Shown here: piece by piece, positions 33,955-44,076 of the stretch
Position numbering within the stretch: position 1 is the stretch's first letter
Layout: the number at the start of each line of letters is the position of its first letter
Assembly: GCA_030704225.1 (NCBI GenBank)
Contig: CP131915.1
Span: 1,550,001-1,614,000, forward strand
Direction: 5' to 3'
Length of the DNA: 64,000 nt
From: Kosakonia sp. H02
GTDB taxonomy: Bacteria; Pseudomonadota; Gammaproteobacteria; Enterobacterales; Enterobacteriaceae
Notes under the pieces: generated by a model
What the model saw: only the letters and a program-made list of their open reading frames with translations
The model's database searches: none
What the model was told of the DNA's origin: nothing
Program-made: the position numbers and the translations under genes

Positions 33955-33979
33955 GTTATCCACTATTCCTGTGGATAAC
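33955..33979. promoter_or_regulatory. Inverted pair of DnaA boxes
   Basis: GTTATCCAC, 7 bases, GTGGATAAC: perfect 9-bp arms. The right arm contains the exact DnaA 9-mer (TGTGGATAA, 33970-33978, complement of TTATCCACA); the left box has one mismatch (TTATCCACT). A further near match, TTGTCCACA, lies at 34211-34219. Confidence 0.6.
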
Positions 33980-34279
33980 CTTGTGTATTAGAGTTAGAAA
34001 ACGCGTGGCAAGCGAGAGACGACGCGGCTTGCGCCTGAATTGATGCGAAACCGGACTTTTTTGTATTTCCTTTTAATATTAATGAGTTATATAAAAGCAA
34101 TGCCTGTAAGAAAAGTGTCACCCCTTGCCACAAAACTTTCAAACGCGGCCTTGACAAATGTTAAAAGATGTAAAGTTCTGGGGATAACCTCAACGGCAGG
34201 ATCTATTATCTTGTCCACATTGAAATTTCAGGCAGGAAGCTGTGCCTTAACGGGGGGTAGAACATATTGGCGATCTCGT

Positions 34280-34335
34280 TACTGTTTTTTTATCCAGTAT
34301 CAGTGGTTGGCAAAAGCCAGAAGGGTGAGTAAAAT
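34280..34335 (+). promoter_or_regulatory. SOS promoter of uvrB: LexA box with -35/-10
   Basis: TACTG-N10-CAGTA (34280-34299) is a good LexA box. It is followed by TTGGCA (34307-34312), a 17-base spacer and TAAAAT (34330-34335). Repression by LexA and induction by DNA damage are expected, as in E. coli. Confidence 0.85.
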
Positions 34336-34373
34336 ATCTTACCTGCCCGCTCATTCCTTCATCAGGTGCATTC

Positions 34374-36395
<2,022 letters not shown>

Positions 36396-36451
36396 TGTTG
36401 GCTTAACAAACTTTGCGCAAACTCTCCTTCAGTTCGCTGGAGGAAAGTCTG

Positions 36452-36544
36452 ATGCAACACATTAACATTCGTGAATTTATCGCCGTCGCCTTTGCGCTGG
36501 CATTAGTGATTGGCTTCACTCATCTGTGGGTGCTGAGTTACTGA
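36452..36544 (+). CDS. Putative 30-residue single-span membrane protein
   Basis: A short frame (MQHINIREFIAVAFALALVI, then GFTHLWVLSY) begins at 36452, 6-8 bases after a strong GGAGGAAA ribosome site, and ends at 36544. Residues 8-22 are hydrophobic enough for one membrane helix. It starts 57 bases after the uvrB stop and could be read from the uvrB transcript. Its end overlaps the convergent basS end by 29 bases. No known small protein was recognised; the ribosome site and the clean helix are the only support. Confidence 0.55.
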   Translation: MQHINIREFIAVAFALALVIGFTHLWVLSY

Positions 36545-37628
36545 GCATCCCTTTGTCGGGCGGCGCAAATTTTATCCACGCCCGCACGCCGCTTTGTGTC
36601 TGGCGGTTGTGCAGGAAAAACTGTGCGTCATGCAGTTGCGCGATCCGCGAGACAATACTCAATCCCAGGCCGGTGCCGCCGTACCGGCTGTCCATGCGTA
36701 CAAACGCCTTGCTAAGCTCCCCACTGCGACTTTCGTCAATGCCAGGGCCTTCGTCTTCCACCGCGAGGATCGGCGTTTCAGCGCGTTCTACACGCACGGT
36801 AATGGCGGATCCCTCCGGACTGTAGCGATGCGCATTCTCCACCAGGTTTCTCACCAGCAGGCGCAACAGCGTGGCATCGCCCGCCACCGCCATATCATCG
36901 CTGTTGACCGGCACAACTAAACGCTGATCACGCGCGACCAGCATTGTCGTCAGCTCCTCTGTCATCGGCAGCACCACATCTTTCAGCAGCATTACTTGTT
37001 GATAGCTACCCGCAGAAAATGACTGCCCGACTCGGGCAAGCAGCAGCAACTGCGCAATATTTTCCGTCATCTGATCGAGACGCTGCACCAGCGGATCGAC
37101 ATTCACACCGTTGGTTTTTGCCATTAACTCCAGATGCAAACGCAGCCCGGCGAGCGGGGTACGCAGCTCGTGGGCGACGTCAGCGGTAAAAAGCCGTTCC
37201 CGGTCGAGGGTTAATGTCAGCCGGGAAACCAGTTCGTTAATCGAGGAGGTCACCGCTTCCACTTCGCTGACGCTATGGTTCAGGGTGATTGGCTGCAAAT
37301 TATTCGGCGTGCGTTTGTTCAGCTCGCGCTGAAGCTCGGACAGCGGGCGGGTAATGGCTTTTACCGCCTGCATACAGATCAGCAGCGCGAGGCCGATAAT
37401 CAGCAGGCTGGGCACCAGCAGGCTGGCGACCGCTTCGCGCACTTCATGCTCGATATGCTTGCGGTTGTTATGGTTATGGATAGCGCTTTGCACCAGCAAC
37501 TGGATTTGCTCTTCGCTTTCATGCCACAGCCAGAAGACGCTGACCAACTGGCAAAACAGCAGAATGCCGCCGATAGTCAGCAGCAAACGGCGGCGCATAC
37601 TCCAGTGCCGGAAATTGAAAAGGACCAT
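36516..37628 (-). CDS. basS: PmrB/BasS sensor histidine kinase
   Basis: Inner-membrane sensor for Fe(III), Al(III) and mild acid that controls lipid A modification. The 370 residues (E. coli 363) have two membrane spans (about 15-35 and 67-88) with a short periplasmic loop carrying two ExxE iron-binding motifs (Glu37-Glu40, Glu62-Glu65), a HAMP segment, the phospho-histidine box VAHELRTPLAGLRLHLE, and ATPase boxes NLVENAHRYS, EDEGPGID and GGTGLGLSI. Its start overlaps the basR stop by one base. Confidence 0.96.
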   Translation of the reverse strand: MVLFNFRHWSMRRRLLLTIGGILLFCQLVSVFWLWHESEEQIQLLVQSAIHNHNNRKHIEHEVREAVASLLVPSLLIIGLALLICMQAVKAITRPLSELQRELNKRTPNNLQPITLNHSVSEVEAVTSSINELVSRLTLTLDRERLFTADVAHELRTPLAGLRLHLELMAKTNGVNVDPLVQRLDQMTENIAQLLLLARVGQSFSAGSYQQVMLLKDVVLPMTEELTTMLVARDQRLVVPVNSDDMAVAGDATLLRLLVRNLVENAHRYSPEGSAITVRVERAETPILAVEDEGPGIDESRSGELSKAFVRMDSRYGGTGLGLSIVSRIAQLHDAQFFLHNRQTQSGVRAWIKFAPPDKGMLSNSAPTDE

Positions 37629-38302
37629 TAATCAGTGTGTTCCTGCGGTTGTACCAGCATATAGCCAAACCCACGCACCGTACGTATGCGGGACTTACCA
37701 ATCTTGTCCCGCAGGTTATGAATATGCACTTCCAGCGTGTTGGTAGAGGGTTCGTTATCCCAGTTGTAAATATCGTTGTAGAGAATTTCCCGGTGTACCG
37801 GGCTTTCTGCTTTCAGCATCAGGCGTGATAACAGCGCGTACTCTTTTGGTGTCAACTCCAGCAACTGCTTATCCAGCCACGCCTGGCGACGGGTCACGTT
37901 CAGCGTCAGGTTGCCGTGGGTGATTTCATTATCGCCCTGATTATGATGACGACGCAGCAGCGCGCGGATGCGGGCATTCAGTTCATCCAGCGCGAAGGGT
38001 TTTATCAGATAATCATCCGCGCCGGTATCCAGCCCGGCAACGCGATCTTCAAGGGTATCGCGGGCGGTCAGGATCAGCACCGGCTGGGTATATTTTTCCC
38101 GTCGCAGCCGGGTTAGCAGGTGCAAACCATCTTCATCGGGTAGCCCTAAATCAAGCACAATCAGGCTGTAATGACCATTTGCCAGACACAGCGTTGCTTC
38201 GTGGGCGGTGGAAACACCATCACAGGCGTAGCCTTCGCTTTGCATCGCCAGAATCAACCCCTGCAACAGCAGGGCATCGTCTTCAATCACCAGAATTTTC
38301 AT
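37628..38302 (-). CDS. basR: PmrA/BasR response regulator
   Basis: OmpR-type activator of lipid A modification genes. The 224 residues (E. coli 222) have a receiver domain with Asp8/Asp9, phospho-acceptor Asp51 (VLDLGLPDEDG) and the LTARD and KPF motifs, then a winged helix (YNWDNEPSTNTLEVHIHNLR, RTVRGFGYML). The start at 38302 was chosen by the MKILVIEDD N-terminus; the open frame upstream lies inside eptA. It overlaps eptA by 4 bases and joins basS in a pmrCAB operon. Confidence 0.96.
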   Translation of the reverse strand: MKILVIEDDALLLQGLILAMQSEGYACDGVSTAHEATLCLANGHYSLIVLDLGLPDEDGLHLLTRLRREKYTQPVLILTARDTLEDRVAGLDTGADDYLIKPFALDELNARIRALLRRHHNQGDNEITHGNLTLNVTRRQAWLDKQLLELTPKEYALLSRLMLKAESPVHREILYNDIYNWDNEPSTNTLEVHIHNLRDKIGKSRIRTVRGFGYMLVQPQEHTD

Positions 38303-39942
38303 TTCACCTGCTCCCGGCACGGCATGAGAATATCCTCTTCTGAGCGGTACTCTTTCGTGCTGACGCCCAGTATACCCAACATGGTCGGGAAGAGGTTGTC
38401 CTGAGAAACCGCCTTCTCCCGCGCATTTTTCTGCAAACATTGGCCGTTGATGCCATAACGTTTTTGATAATCCGCCGACAGCCAAATAAGCAACGGAACC
38501 TGTTTTTGTGTATCAGGCGCAATCGAGTACGGCAGCCCGTGCAAATAGACACCATTTTCGCCAAGCGACTCTCCGTGATCCGAGAGATAGATCAGGCTGG
38601 TGGTGTATTTATCCTGTTTTGATTGCAGCAATTTAATCGCTTTATCAACAATATAGTCGACATACAAAATCGTGTTGTCGTAGGTGTTCACCAGTTGCTG
38701 CCGGGAACAGGTCTGAATTTCATTGGTATCGCAGGTCGGAGTAAATTTCCTGAACTGAGAAGGGTAACGGTGGTAATAAGTAGGCCCGTGACTACCAATC
38801 GTGTGTAAAACAATCAGCCCGTCGCCCGGTAATTTATCGATATCGCGGGCGAGATCGCGAAATAAGATCTCGTCCTGGCATTCCCCTTCAATGCAGTAAT
38901 CAGCGAGGTTAAATTGCGTCATATCTTTATGCGGCACGCGATCGCATACGCCTTTGCAGCCGCCGTCATTTTCATTCCACAACACGTTAATTCCGGCGCG
39001 CTGCACAATATCCAGTAACCCTTCGCGGTGATGGGCCAGTTGATCGTCGTAATGGGCGCGTGTCATTCCTGAAAACATACAGGGCACGGAAACCGCCGTG
39101 GCGGTGCCACAGGACGTGGCGTGCGGGAAATAGATAACATTGTCCTGTTTTAATAGCGGGTTAGTTTCCCGACTGTAACCGCCGAGGGAAAAATCGGCCG
39201 CGCGCGAAGTTTCGCCCAGCACCAGAATGGTCAGGTTTTTACGCGGGCCGTTTTGCATTTCCGGACGTTGACGCGCATCTTCACCGATGCGTACCAGCGG
39301 CAGGTTGTCCATGCGGTTGTGGGCATACCACGACAGCGACGCGGTAATGGAATTCGACGGGCTGAGCGATTTCACCAGCTCCTTATTATTGCGAAACAGC
39401 GAGGCGTAATCTTTATAAAACAGCAGCGCAACGGCGACGATAATTAACGCTGAAATCAGCACGCTGGTAACGCGTAGCAGAATGCTGCGTACCCCGGAGC
39501 GGCTGGGTTTAATTTTTATCCACCAGGCAATAATCACCGGCAGCAGGCCGGTTAATAACAGTGTCAGCACCATTTTTGTCGACATTAAGGCGAAACTTTC
39601 CGCCGGTGTAGTGTCGAGAATATTGGTGATCATTGAGCGGTCGATGATGATGCCAAAGGTCGAAATAAAATATTGCGCGGCGGCGCTGACCAGCACAAAT
39701 ACAGTCAGCACCAGGCGATCAAGGCGAATAAACGAGGCCAGCGTCAGCACAATATTCATCACGCTGAAGGCCACCAGCGGCATGGAAATAAACACCAGCC
39801 AGTTATGTACGCTGTTGACCGGCAATAACTGAAAGGCCTGGTGATAAAAGGCGATATTGAGGCCCAGCGCAATAAAGAACGCAAAGAGAAGGATAACGTG
39901 AAGACGGCTTAAGGTTGGCCGACAAAAGTGCAGCTTGCGCAT
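38299..39942 (-). CDS. eptA: EptA (PmrC) lipid A phosphoethanolamine transferase
   Basis: Transfers phosphoethanolamine to lipid A, lowering surface charge and susceptibility to polymyxins. The 547 residues equal E. coli. Five N-terminal membrane spans are followed by a periplasmic alkaline-phosphatase-fold domain, with the nucleophile threonine in LVLGETSRAADF, SCGTATAVSVPCMF, HTIGSHGPTYY and SDHGESLGENG as metal ligands, and several disulfide cysteines. The start at 39942 (MRKLHFCRPTLS) follows the family. A PmrA box is upstream, so the operon is probably autoregulated. Confidence 0.96.
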   Translation of the reverse strand: MRKLHFCRPTLSRLHVILLFAFFIALGLNIAFYHQAFQLLPVNSVHNWLVFISMPLVAFSVMNIVLTLASFIRLDRLVLTVFVLVSAAAQYFISTFGIIIDRSMITNILDTTPAESFALMSTKMVLTLLLTGLLPVIIAWWIKIKPSRSGVRSILLRVTSVLISALIIVAVALLFYKDYASLFRNNKELVKSLSPSNSITASLSWYAHNRMDNLPLVRIGEDARQRPEMQNGPRKNLTILVLGETSRAADFSLGGYSRETNPLLKQDNVIYFPHATSCGTATAVSVPCMFSGMTRAHYDDQLAHHREGLLDIVQRAGINVLWNENDGGCKGVCDRVPHKDMTQFNLADYCIEGECQDEILFRDLARDIDKLPGDGLIVLHTIGSHGPTYYHRYPSQFRKFTPTCDTNEIQTCSRQQLVNTYDNTILYVDYIVDKAIKLLQSKQDKYTTSLIYLSDHGESLGENGVYLHGLPYSIAPDTQKQVPLLIWLSADYQKRYGINGQCLQKNAREKAVSQDNLFPTMLGILGVSTKEYRSEEDILMPCREQVK

Positions 39943-39986
39943 ACTCAGTTCCTGCAATGAAAGTAGCGCTATGCTGACAGCCGTTT

Positions 39987-40003
39987 TTTAAGCCAACCTT
40001 AAG
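39987..40003 (-). promoter_or_regulatory. PmrA box of the eptA-basRS operon
   Basis: On the minus strand CTTAAG-GTTGG-CTTAAA, a direct repeat with 5-base spacing that fits YTTAAK-N5-YTTAAK except for the last base. It lies 45 bases before the eptA start, where the -35 would fall. Confidence 0.8.
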
Positions 40004-40012
40004 AAATTAAGC

Positions 40013-40051
40013 AATGCGCTGGCAGGAAGCAAAAATCCCTGCCAGCGCATT
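40013..40051. terminator. Perfect 14-bp hairpin at the end of ybhK
   Basis: AATGCGCTGGCAGG, 11 bases, CCTGCCAGCGCATT. The right arm runs into the ybhK stop codon. On the minus strand the loop is T-rich but no T tract follows, so it may end the ybhK transcript or protect its 3' end before the eptA promoter. Confidence 0.55.
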
Positions 40052-40958
40052 AACCCAATTGCTGTACCGCTTTTTCCAGCGCACTGCGCAGCAAATGGCG
40101 GTCGTGACGATAGGGAATATCGCTGGCTTCCAGCTCTTCCTTAATAATCAGCCTGTCCGTCACCGTGCTGACATCCACTTTTGGCCCGACAATCGCCGCA
40201 TCGATAATGCGCTTGCCGATGTACTGTTCCAGTATCGCCAGTTTATCGGCAAGCGACAGGCGGGCGGCGGCGGGGCTGAGTTCTTTACCGAGGTTGCCGA
40301 TATAGACCACCGGCGCTGGCGTGCGGCGCAGCGCCTGCGCCAAATCATCAAGCAGCAGCAGCGGCAGCAGGCTGGTGTAAAAACTGCCGGGGCCGATAAT
40401 AATCAAATCCGCTTCGGCAATTGCCTGCACCGCTTCGCGGGTGGCATGGACTTTGGGCGACAGCATCAGTTCCTGCACCGGCGCGTGAAGCTGGTCAATA
40501 TTGACTTCACCGTAGACGACATTGCCTTCACTGTCCGTCGCCATTAAATCCACCGGCTGTTCGGACATCGGGATCAAAAAGGCATCTACCTTTAATAAGT
40601 TGCGAATTAAATTGATCGCTTCCAGAGGCCGCACGCTCAGGTGATCGAGCGCCTTTAACATCAGGTTTCCGAGGTTATGCCCGGAAAGTTCGCCATTCCC
40701 GCTAAAACGATACTCAAACATTGCCGAGGCCACGCTCGGTTCGGTAATCAATTGGTTCAAACAGTTACGCATATCGCCCCAGGCGATGCCGCCTTCAGAG
40801 CGGCGAATTCGCCCGGTCGAACCGCCGTTATCGGTGGTGGTGACAATGCCGGTCAGCCGCGATCCCAGCGAGGCAAGGGAGGACATCACACGCCCGAGGC
40901 CATGCCCGCCGCCGAGGGCGACAACACGATCGAGGTCTGCAAGGGTGCGATTACGCAT
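40050..40958 (-). CDS. ybhK: YbhK (YvcK/CofD-like, gluconeogenesis factor family)
   Basis: Member of the YvcK family related to CofD. In Bacillus, YvcK binds UDP-GlcNAc and is needed on gluconeogenic carbon; the enterobacterial role is not settled. The 302 residues (E. coli 302) contain VVALGGGHGLGRVMSSL at the N-terminus, TTDNGGSTGRIRR, GDMRNCLNQL, NLGNLMLKAL and IIIGPGSFYTSLLPLL. Divergent from moaA across a 359-base regulatory region. Confidence 0.94.
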   Translation of the reverse strand: MRNRTLADLDRVVALGGGHGLGRVMSSLASLGSRLTGIVTTTDNGGSTGRIRRSEGGIAWGDMRNCLNQLITEPSVASAMFEYRFSGNGELSGHNLGNLMLKALDHLSVRPLEAINLIRNLLKVDAFLIPMSEQPVDLMATDSEGNVVYGEVNIDQLHAPVQELMLSPKVHATREAVQAIAEADLIIIGPGSFYTSLLPLLLLDDLAQALRRTPAPVVYIGNLGKELSPAAARLSLADKLAILEQYIGKRIIDAAIVGPKVDVSTVTDRLIIKEELEASDIPYRHDRHLLRSALEKAVQQLG

Positions 40959-41097
40959 AATTGCTCCTTATGAATTTTTTGTCGCGCTACGGTAGCGTAA
41001 ATACCACTAAAAGACGATGCCGTGCAGAGCGGAAAATGACACATATCAAAGCAAAAGCGCGATTTTCGCGTAGTCTGTAACGAAAATGCACGATCAA

Positions 41098-41125
41098 GTC
41101 GCTATGTATTATTTTATATAGCGAC
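41098..41125 (+). promoter_or_regulatory. ModE box upstream of moaA
   Basis: GTCGCTAT, 12 bases, ATAGCGAC: the same 8-12-8 layout as the modA box. It lies about 100 bases before the riboswitch. ModE-molybdate is known to activate moa in E. coli from such a site. Confidence 0.82.
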
Positions 41126-41199
41126 AATCATGATGGCGAAATTCCGACTATCGCGCTACTATCGCCAACAGCAATTTTAGCGTTACTACATAACATACA

Positions 41200-41312
41200 C
41201 TCAAGCCTCAGCCACCTAAGTCGACAGATACGGTGCTTTGGCCGTAGCAGAGCAAAGGCTCTTGCTGCCAGGGTGCAGGAAGAAATGACTGCATCTCCCG
41301 TATTTGGAAAGG
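41200..41312 (+). ncRNA. Moco riboswitch (moaA leader)
   Basis: The leader keeps the landmarks of the Moco RNA motif ahead of E. coli moaA: CAGCCACCTAAGTCGACAGA, GGTGCTTTGGCCGTAGCAGA, CAAAGGCTCTTGCTGCCAGG, AGGAAGAAATGACTGCATC and finally GTATTTGGAAAGGTGTAC next to the ATG. Many pairs (for example GGTGC with the downstream GTATTT region) remain possible. The aptamer should report molybdenum-cofactor sufficiency and mask the moaA ribosome site. Boundaries are approximate. Confidence 0.85.
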
Positions 41313-41317
41313 TGTAC

Positions 41318-42307
41318 ATGGCCTCACAACTGACTGATGCGTTCGCGCGCAAGTTTTACTACTTGCGTTTGTCGATTACCGATGTGTGCAATTTCCGTTG
41401 CACCTACTGTCTGCCGGACGGTTACAAGCCGGGCGGCGTCAACAACAATGGCTTTCTCAGCGTCGATGAAATTCGTCGTGTGACCCGCGCCTTCAGCGCG
41501 ATGGGCACCGAAAAAGTGCGCCTGACGGGCGGTGAACCGTCGCTACGTCGCGATTTTGCTGACATCATCGCCGCAGTGCGTGAAAACAGCGCCATCCGCC
41601 AGATTGCGGTGACCACCAACGGTTATCGCCTCGCCCGCGACGTTGCCCAGTGGCGCGACGCCGGGTTGACCGCCATCAACGTCAGCGTCGACAGCCTCGA
41701 CGCCCGCCAGTTTCACGCCATTACCGGCCAGGATAAATTCCGCCAGGTGATGGACGGTATCGATGCCGCTTTTAGCGCTGGCTTTGCCAAAGTCAAAGTC
41801 AACACCGTGTTAATGCGCGACGTTAATCACCATCAACTCGACACCTTTCTGGCGTGGATCCAGACGCGCCCCATCCAGCTACGCTTTATTGAACTGATGG
41901 AAACCGGTGAGGGGAGCGAACTGTTTCGCAACCATCACCTCTCCGGCATGGTTCTGCGCGACGAACTGCTTAAACGCGGCTGGATCCACCAGTTGCGCCA
42001 GCGCAGTGACGGCCCGGCGCAGGTCTTCTGCCATCCCGATTATGTCGGTGAAATCGGTCTTATCATGCCGTATGAAAAAGATTTCTGCGCCAGTTGTAAC
42101 CGCCTGCGCGTCTCCTCCACCGGCAAACTGCACTTGTGTTTGTTTGGCGATGGCGGCGTGGATTTGCGCGACTTGTTGCAGGCTGACGCACAGCAGTCAA
42201 TGCTCGAACAGCGGATCTCTGTTGCGTTAACGCATAAAAAGCAGACCCACTTCCTGCATCAGGGCAACACAGGCATTACGCAAAACCTTTCATACATAGG
42301 CGGTTAA
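41318..42307 (+). CDS. moaA: GTP 3',8-cyclase MoaA
   Basis: Radical-SAM enzyme that rearranges GTP in the first step of molybdenum cofactor synthesis with MoaC. The 329 residues equal E. coli. The N-terminal cluster is CNFRCTYC (24-31), the C-terminal cluster cysteines are in DFCASCNRLR and LHLCLFG, and the activating end is GG (LSYIGG). The start at 41318 matches the family; the ATG 15 codons upstream lies within the riboswitch. First gene of moaABCDE. Confidence 0.97.
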   Translation: MASQLTDAFARKFYYLRLSITDVCNFRCTYCLPDGYKPGGVNNNGFLSVDEIRRVTRAFSAMGTEKVRLTGGEPSLRRDFADIIAAVRENSAIRQIAVTTNGYRLARDVAQWRDAGLTAINVSVDSLDARQFHAITGQDKFRQVMDGIDAAFSAGFAKVKVNTVLMRDVNHHQLDTFLAWIQTRPIQLRFIELMETGEGSELFRNHHLSGMVLRDELLKRGWIHQLRQRSDGPAQVFCHPDYVGEIGLIMPYEKDFCASCNRLRVSSTGKLHLCLFGDGGVDLRDLLQADAQQSMLEQRISVALTHKKQTHFLHQGNTGITQNLSYIGG

Positions 42308-42326
42308 ACCGCAAGGAGAGTGTGAC

Positions 42327-42839
42327 ATGAGCCAGGTCAGCGCGGAGTTTATCCCGGTCAGGCTTGCTATTTTGACGGTGTCCAGCCGCCGTGGTGAAGA
42401 GGACGATACCTCCGGCCATTTTCTGCGCGATGCCGCGCATGACGCCGGGCATCAGGTGGTTGATAAAGCGATTGTCAAAGAGAACCGCTACGCCATTCGC
42501 GCGCAGGTCTCCGCGTGGATCGCCAGCGACGAGGTACAGGTCGTATTGATTAACGGCGGCACCGGCTTTACCGAGGGCGATCAGGCTCCCGAAGCGCTGT
42601 TGCCGCTGTTTGACCGCGAAATTGAAGGCTTCGGCGAAGTGTTCCGTATGCTCTCGTTTGAAGAGATTGGCACCTCGACGCTGCAATCCCGCGCGCTCGC
42701 CGGTATCGCCAATAAAACGCTGATTTTCGCCATGCCCGGCTCGACCAAAGCCTGCCGTACCGCATGGGAAAATATCATTGCGCCGCAGCTCGATGCGCGC
42801 ACGCGCCCGTGTAATTTCCATTCCCATTTGAAGAAGTAA
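42327..42839 (+). CDS. moaB: MoaB, molybdopterin adenylyltransferase-like
   Basis: The 170-residue MoaB/Mog fold protein (E. coli 170). It carries the MPT-binding pattern INGGTGFTEGDQAPEAL and MPGSTKACRTAWENII. In E. coli MogA does the adenylation and MoaB is largely dispensable. AAGGAG precedes the ATG, 19 bases after moaA. Confidence 0.95.
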   Translation: MSQVSAEFIPVRLAILTVSSRRGEEDDTSGHFLRDAAHDAGHQVVDKAIVKENRYAIRAQVSAWIASDEVQVVLINGGTGFTEGDQAPEALLPLFDREIEGFGEVFRMLSFEEIGTSTLQSRALAGIANKTLIFAMPGSTKACRTAWENIIAPQLDARTRPCNFHSHLKK

Positions 42840-42842
42840 GTT

Positions 42843-43328
42843 ATGTCCCAACTGACCCATATTAATGCCGACGGCGAAGCGCATATGGTGGATGTCTCCG
42901 CCAAAGCGGAAACCGTGCGCGAAGCACGCGCCGAAGCGTTTGTCACTATGCAGCCGCAAACCCTGGCGATGATTGTTGATGGCAGCCACCACAAAGGTGA
43001 TGTCTTCGCCACAGCGCGTATTGCCGGGATTCAGGCGGCAAAACGCACCTGGGAGCTGATCCCGCTCTGTCATCCGCTGCTGTTGAGCAAAGTGGAAGTG
43101 CTGTTGCAGGCGCAGCCGGAACACAATCGCGTGCGCATTGAAGCCGTTTGCCGCCTGAGCGGAAAAACAGGTGTGGAGATGGAAGCGCTAACGGCGGCGT
43201 CCGTTGCTGCGTTAACCATCTACGATATGTGCAAAGCGGTGCAGAAAGATATGGTGATTGGCCCGGTGCGCCTGCTGGCGAAAAGCGGCGGCAAATCAGG
43301 TGATTTCAGGGTGGATAGCGATGCTTAA
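42843..43328 (+). CDS. moaC: Cyclic pyranopterin monophosphate synthase MoaC
   Basis: Converts the MoaA product (3',8-cyclo-GTP) to cPMP. The 161 residues (E. coli 161) include MVDVSAKAETVREA, KGDVFATARIAGIQAAKRT, LIPLCHPLLLSKV and VEMEALTAASVAALTIYDM, the conserved active-site segments (catalytic Lys/Asp region near IYDMCKAVQKDM). It overlaps moaD by 8 bases. Confidence 0.97.
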   Translation: MSQLTHINADGEAHMVDVSAKAETVREARAEAFVTMQPQTLAMIVDGSHHKGDVFATARIAGIQAAKRTWELIPLCHPLLLSKVEVLLQAQPEHNRVRIEAVCRLSGKTGVEMEALTAASVAALTIYDMCKAVQKDMVIGPVRLLAKSGGKSGDFRVDSDA

Positions 43329-43566
43329 GGTACTGTTTTTCGCGCAGGTGCGTGAGCTGGTGGGCTGTGACAACATCACTATTGATACTGTTTTCCCCTC
43401 CGTTGAGGCGCTGCGCCAGCATCTTGCCGCACAGGGCGACCGCTGGGCGCTGGCGCTGGAAGAGGGCAAATTGTTGGCGGCGGTGAATCAGACCTTAGTC
43501 AGTTTTGATCACCCGTTGGCGAGCGGCGACGAAGTGGCCTTTTTCCCGCCGGTCACCGGAGGCTGA
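43321..43566 (+). CDS. moaD: MoaD, small subunit of molybdopterin synthase
   Basis: Ubiquitin-like sulfur carrier. The 81 residues (E. coli 81) end FFPPVTGG; the terminal Gly-Gly is thiocarboxylated and supplies the dithiolene sulfur. The start at MLKVLFFAQVREL overlaps the moaC end; frames opening further upstream lie within moaC. Confidence 0.96.
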   Translation: MLKVLFFAQVRELVGCDNITIDTVFPSVEALRQHLAAQGDRWALALEEGKLLAAVNQTLVSFDHPLASGDEVAFFPPVTGG

Positions 43567-43567
43567 G

Positions 43568-44020
43568 ATGCGTGAAACGCGAATTTGTGTCGATCGTGCC
43601 GCGTTTAATGTTGGTGAAGAGTACACCTGGCTGGCGGCCTGCGACGAAGACGGCGCAGTGGTAACCTTCACCGGCAAAGTGCGTAATCACAATCTGGGCG
43701 ACAGCGTCAGTGCGTTAACGCTGGAGCATTACCCCGGCATGACGGAAAAATCGCTGGCGGAAATTGTTGAGGACGCGCGCAGCCGCTGGCCGCTCGGGCG
43801 CGTGATGGTTTATCACCGCATTGGCGAACTCTGGCCGGGGGATGAAATTGTCTTTGTCGGCGTTGCCAGCGCGCACCGCAGCAGCGCGTTCGACGCCGGG
43901 CAATTTATTATGGATTACCTGAAAACCCGTGCGCCGTTCTGGAAGCGTGAAGCCACGCCGGAAGGGGAGCGATGGGTTGACGCTCGCGACAGCGATAAAC
44001 AGGCAGCGAAACGCTGGTAA
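43568..44020 (+). CDS. moaE: MoaE, large subunit of molybdopterin synthase
   Basis: Catalytic subunit that converts cPMP to molybdopterin with MoaD. The 150 residues (E. coli 150) include GAVVTFTGKVRNHN, LTLEHYPGM, YHRIGELWPGDEIV, and the lysines and arginine of APFWKREATPEGERWVDA near the C-terminus. The start follows the moaD stop by one base. Last gene of the moa operon. Confidence 0.97.
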   Translation: MRETRICVDRAAFNVGEEYTWLAACDEDGAVVTFTGKVRNHNLGDSVSALTLEHYPGMTEKSLAEIVEDARSRWPLGRVMVYHRIGELWPGDEIVFVGVASAHRSSAFDAGQFIMDYLKTRAPFWKREATPEGERWVDARDSDKQAAKRW

Positions 44021-44076
44021 TGCCCTGCCAATGATGTGTTAACCTTATAGTGTTAACCCATCAATCAGGAGTGATT

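Larger units (their letters stand above)
33625..34373. other. Long regulatory region upstream of uvrB
   Basis: A 749-base stretch without a convincing gene. It must hold the promoter of the orphan ATPase on the left. The middle contains a DnaA-box inverted repeat and an AT-rich block (about 34040-34150); the right end holds the LexA-controlled uvrB promoter. Open frames here (for example plus strand 34040-34381) have no composition or family support. Confidence 0.75.
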
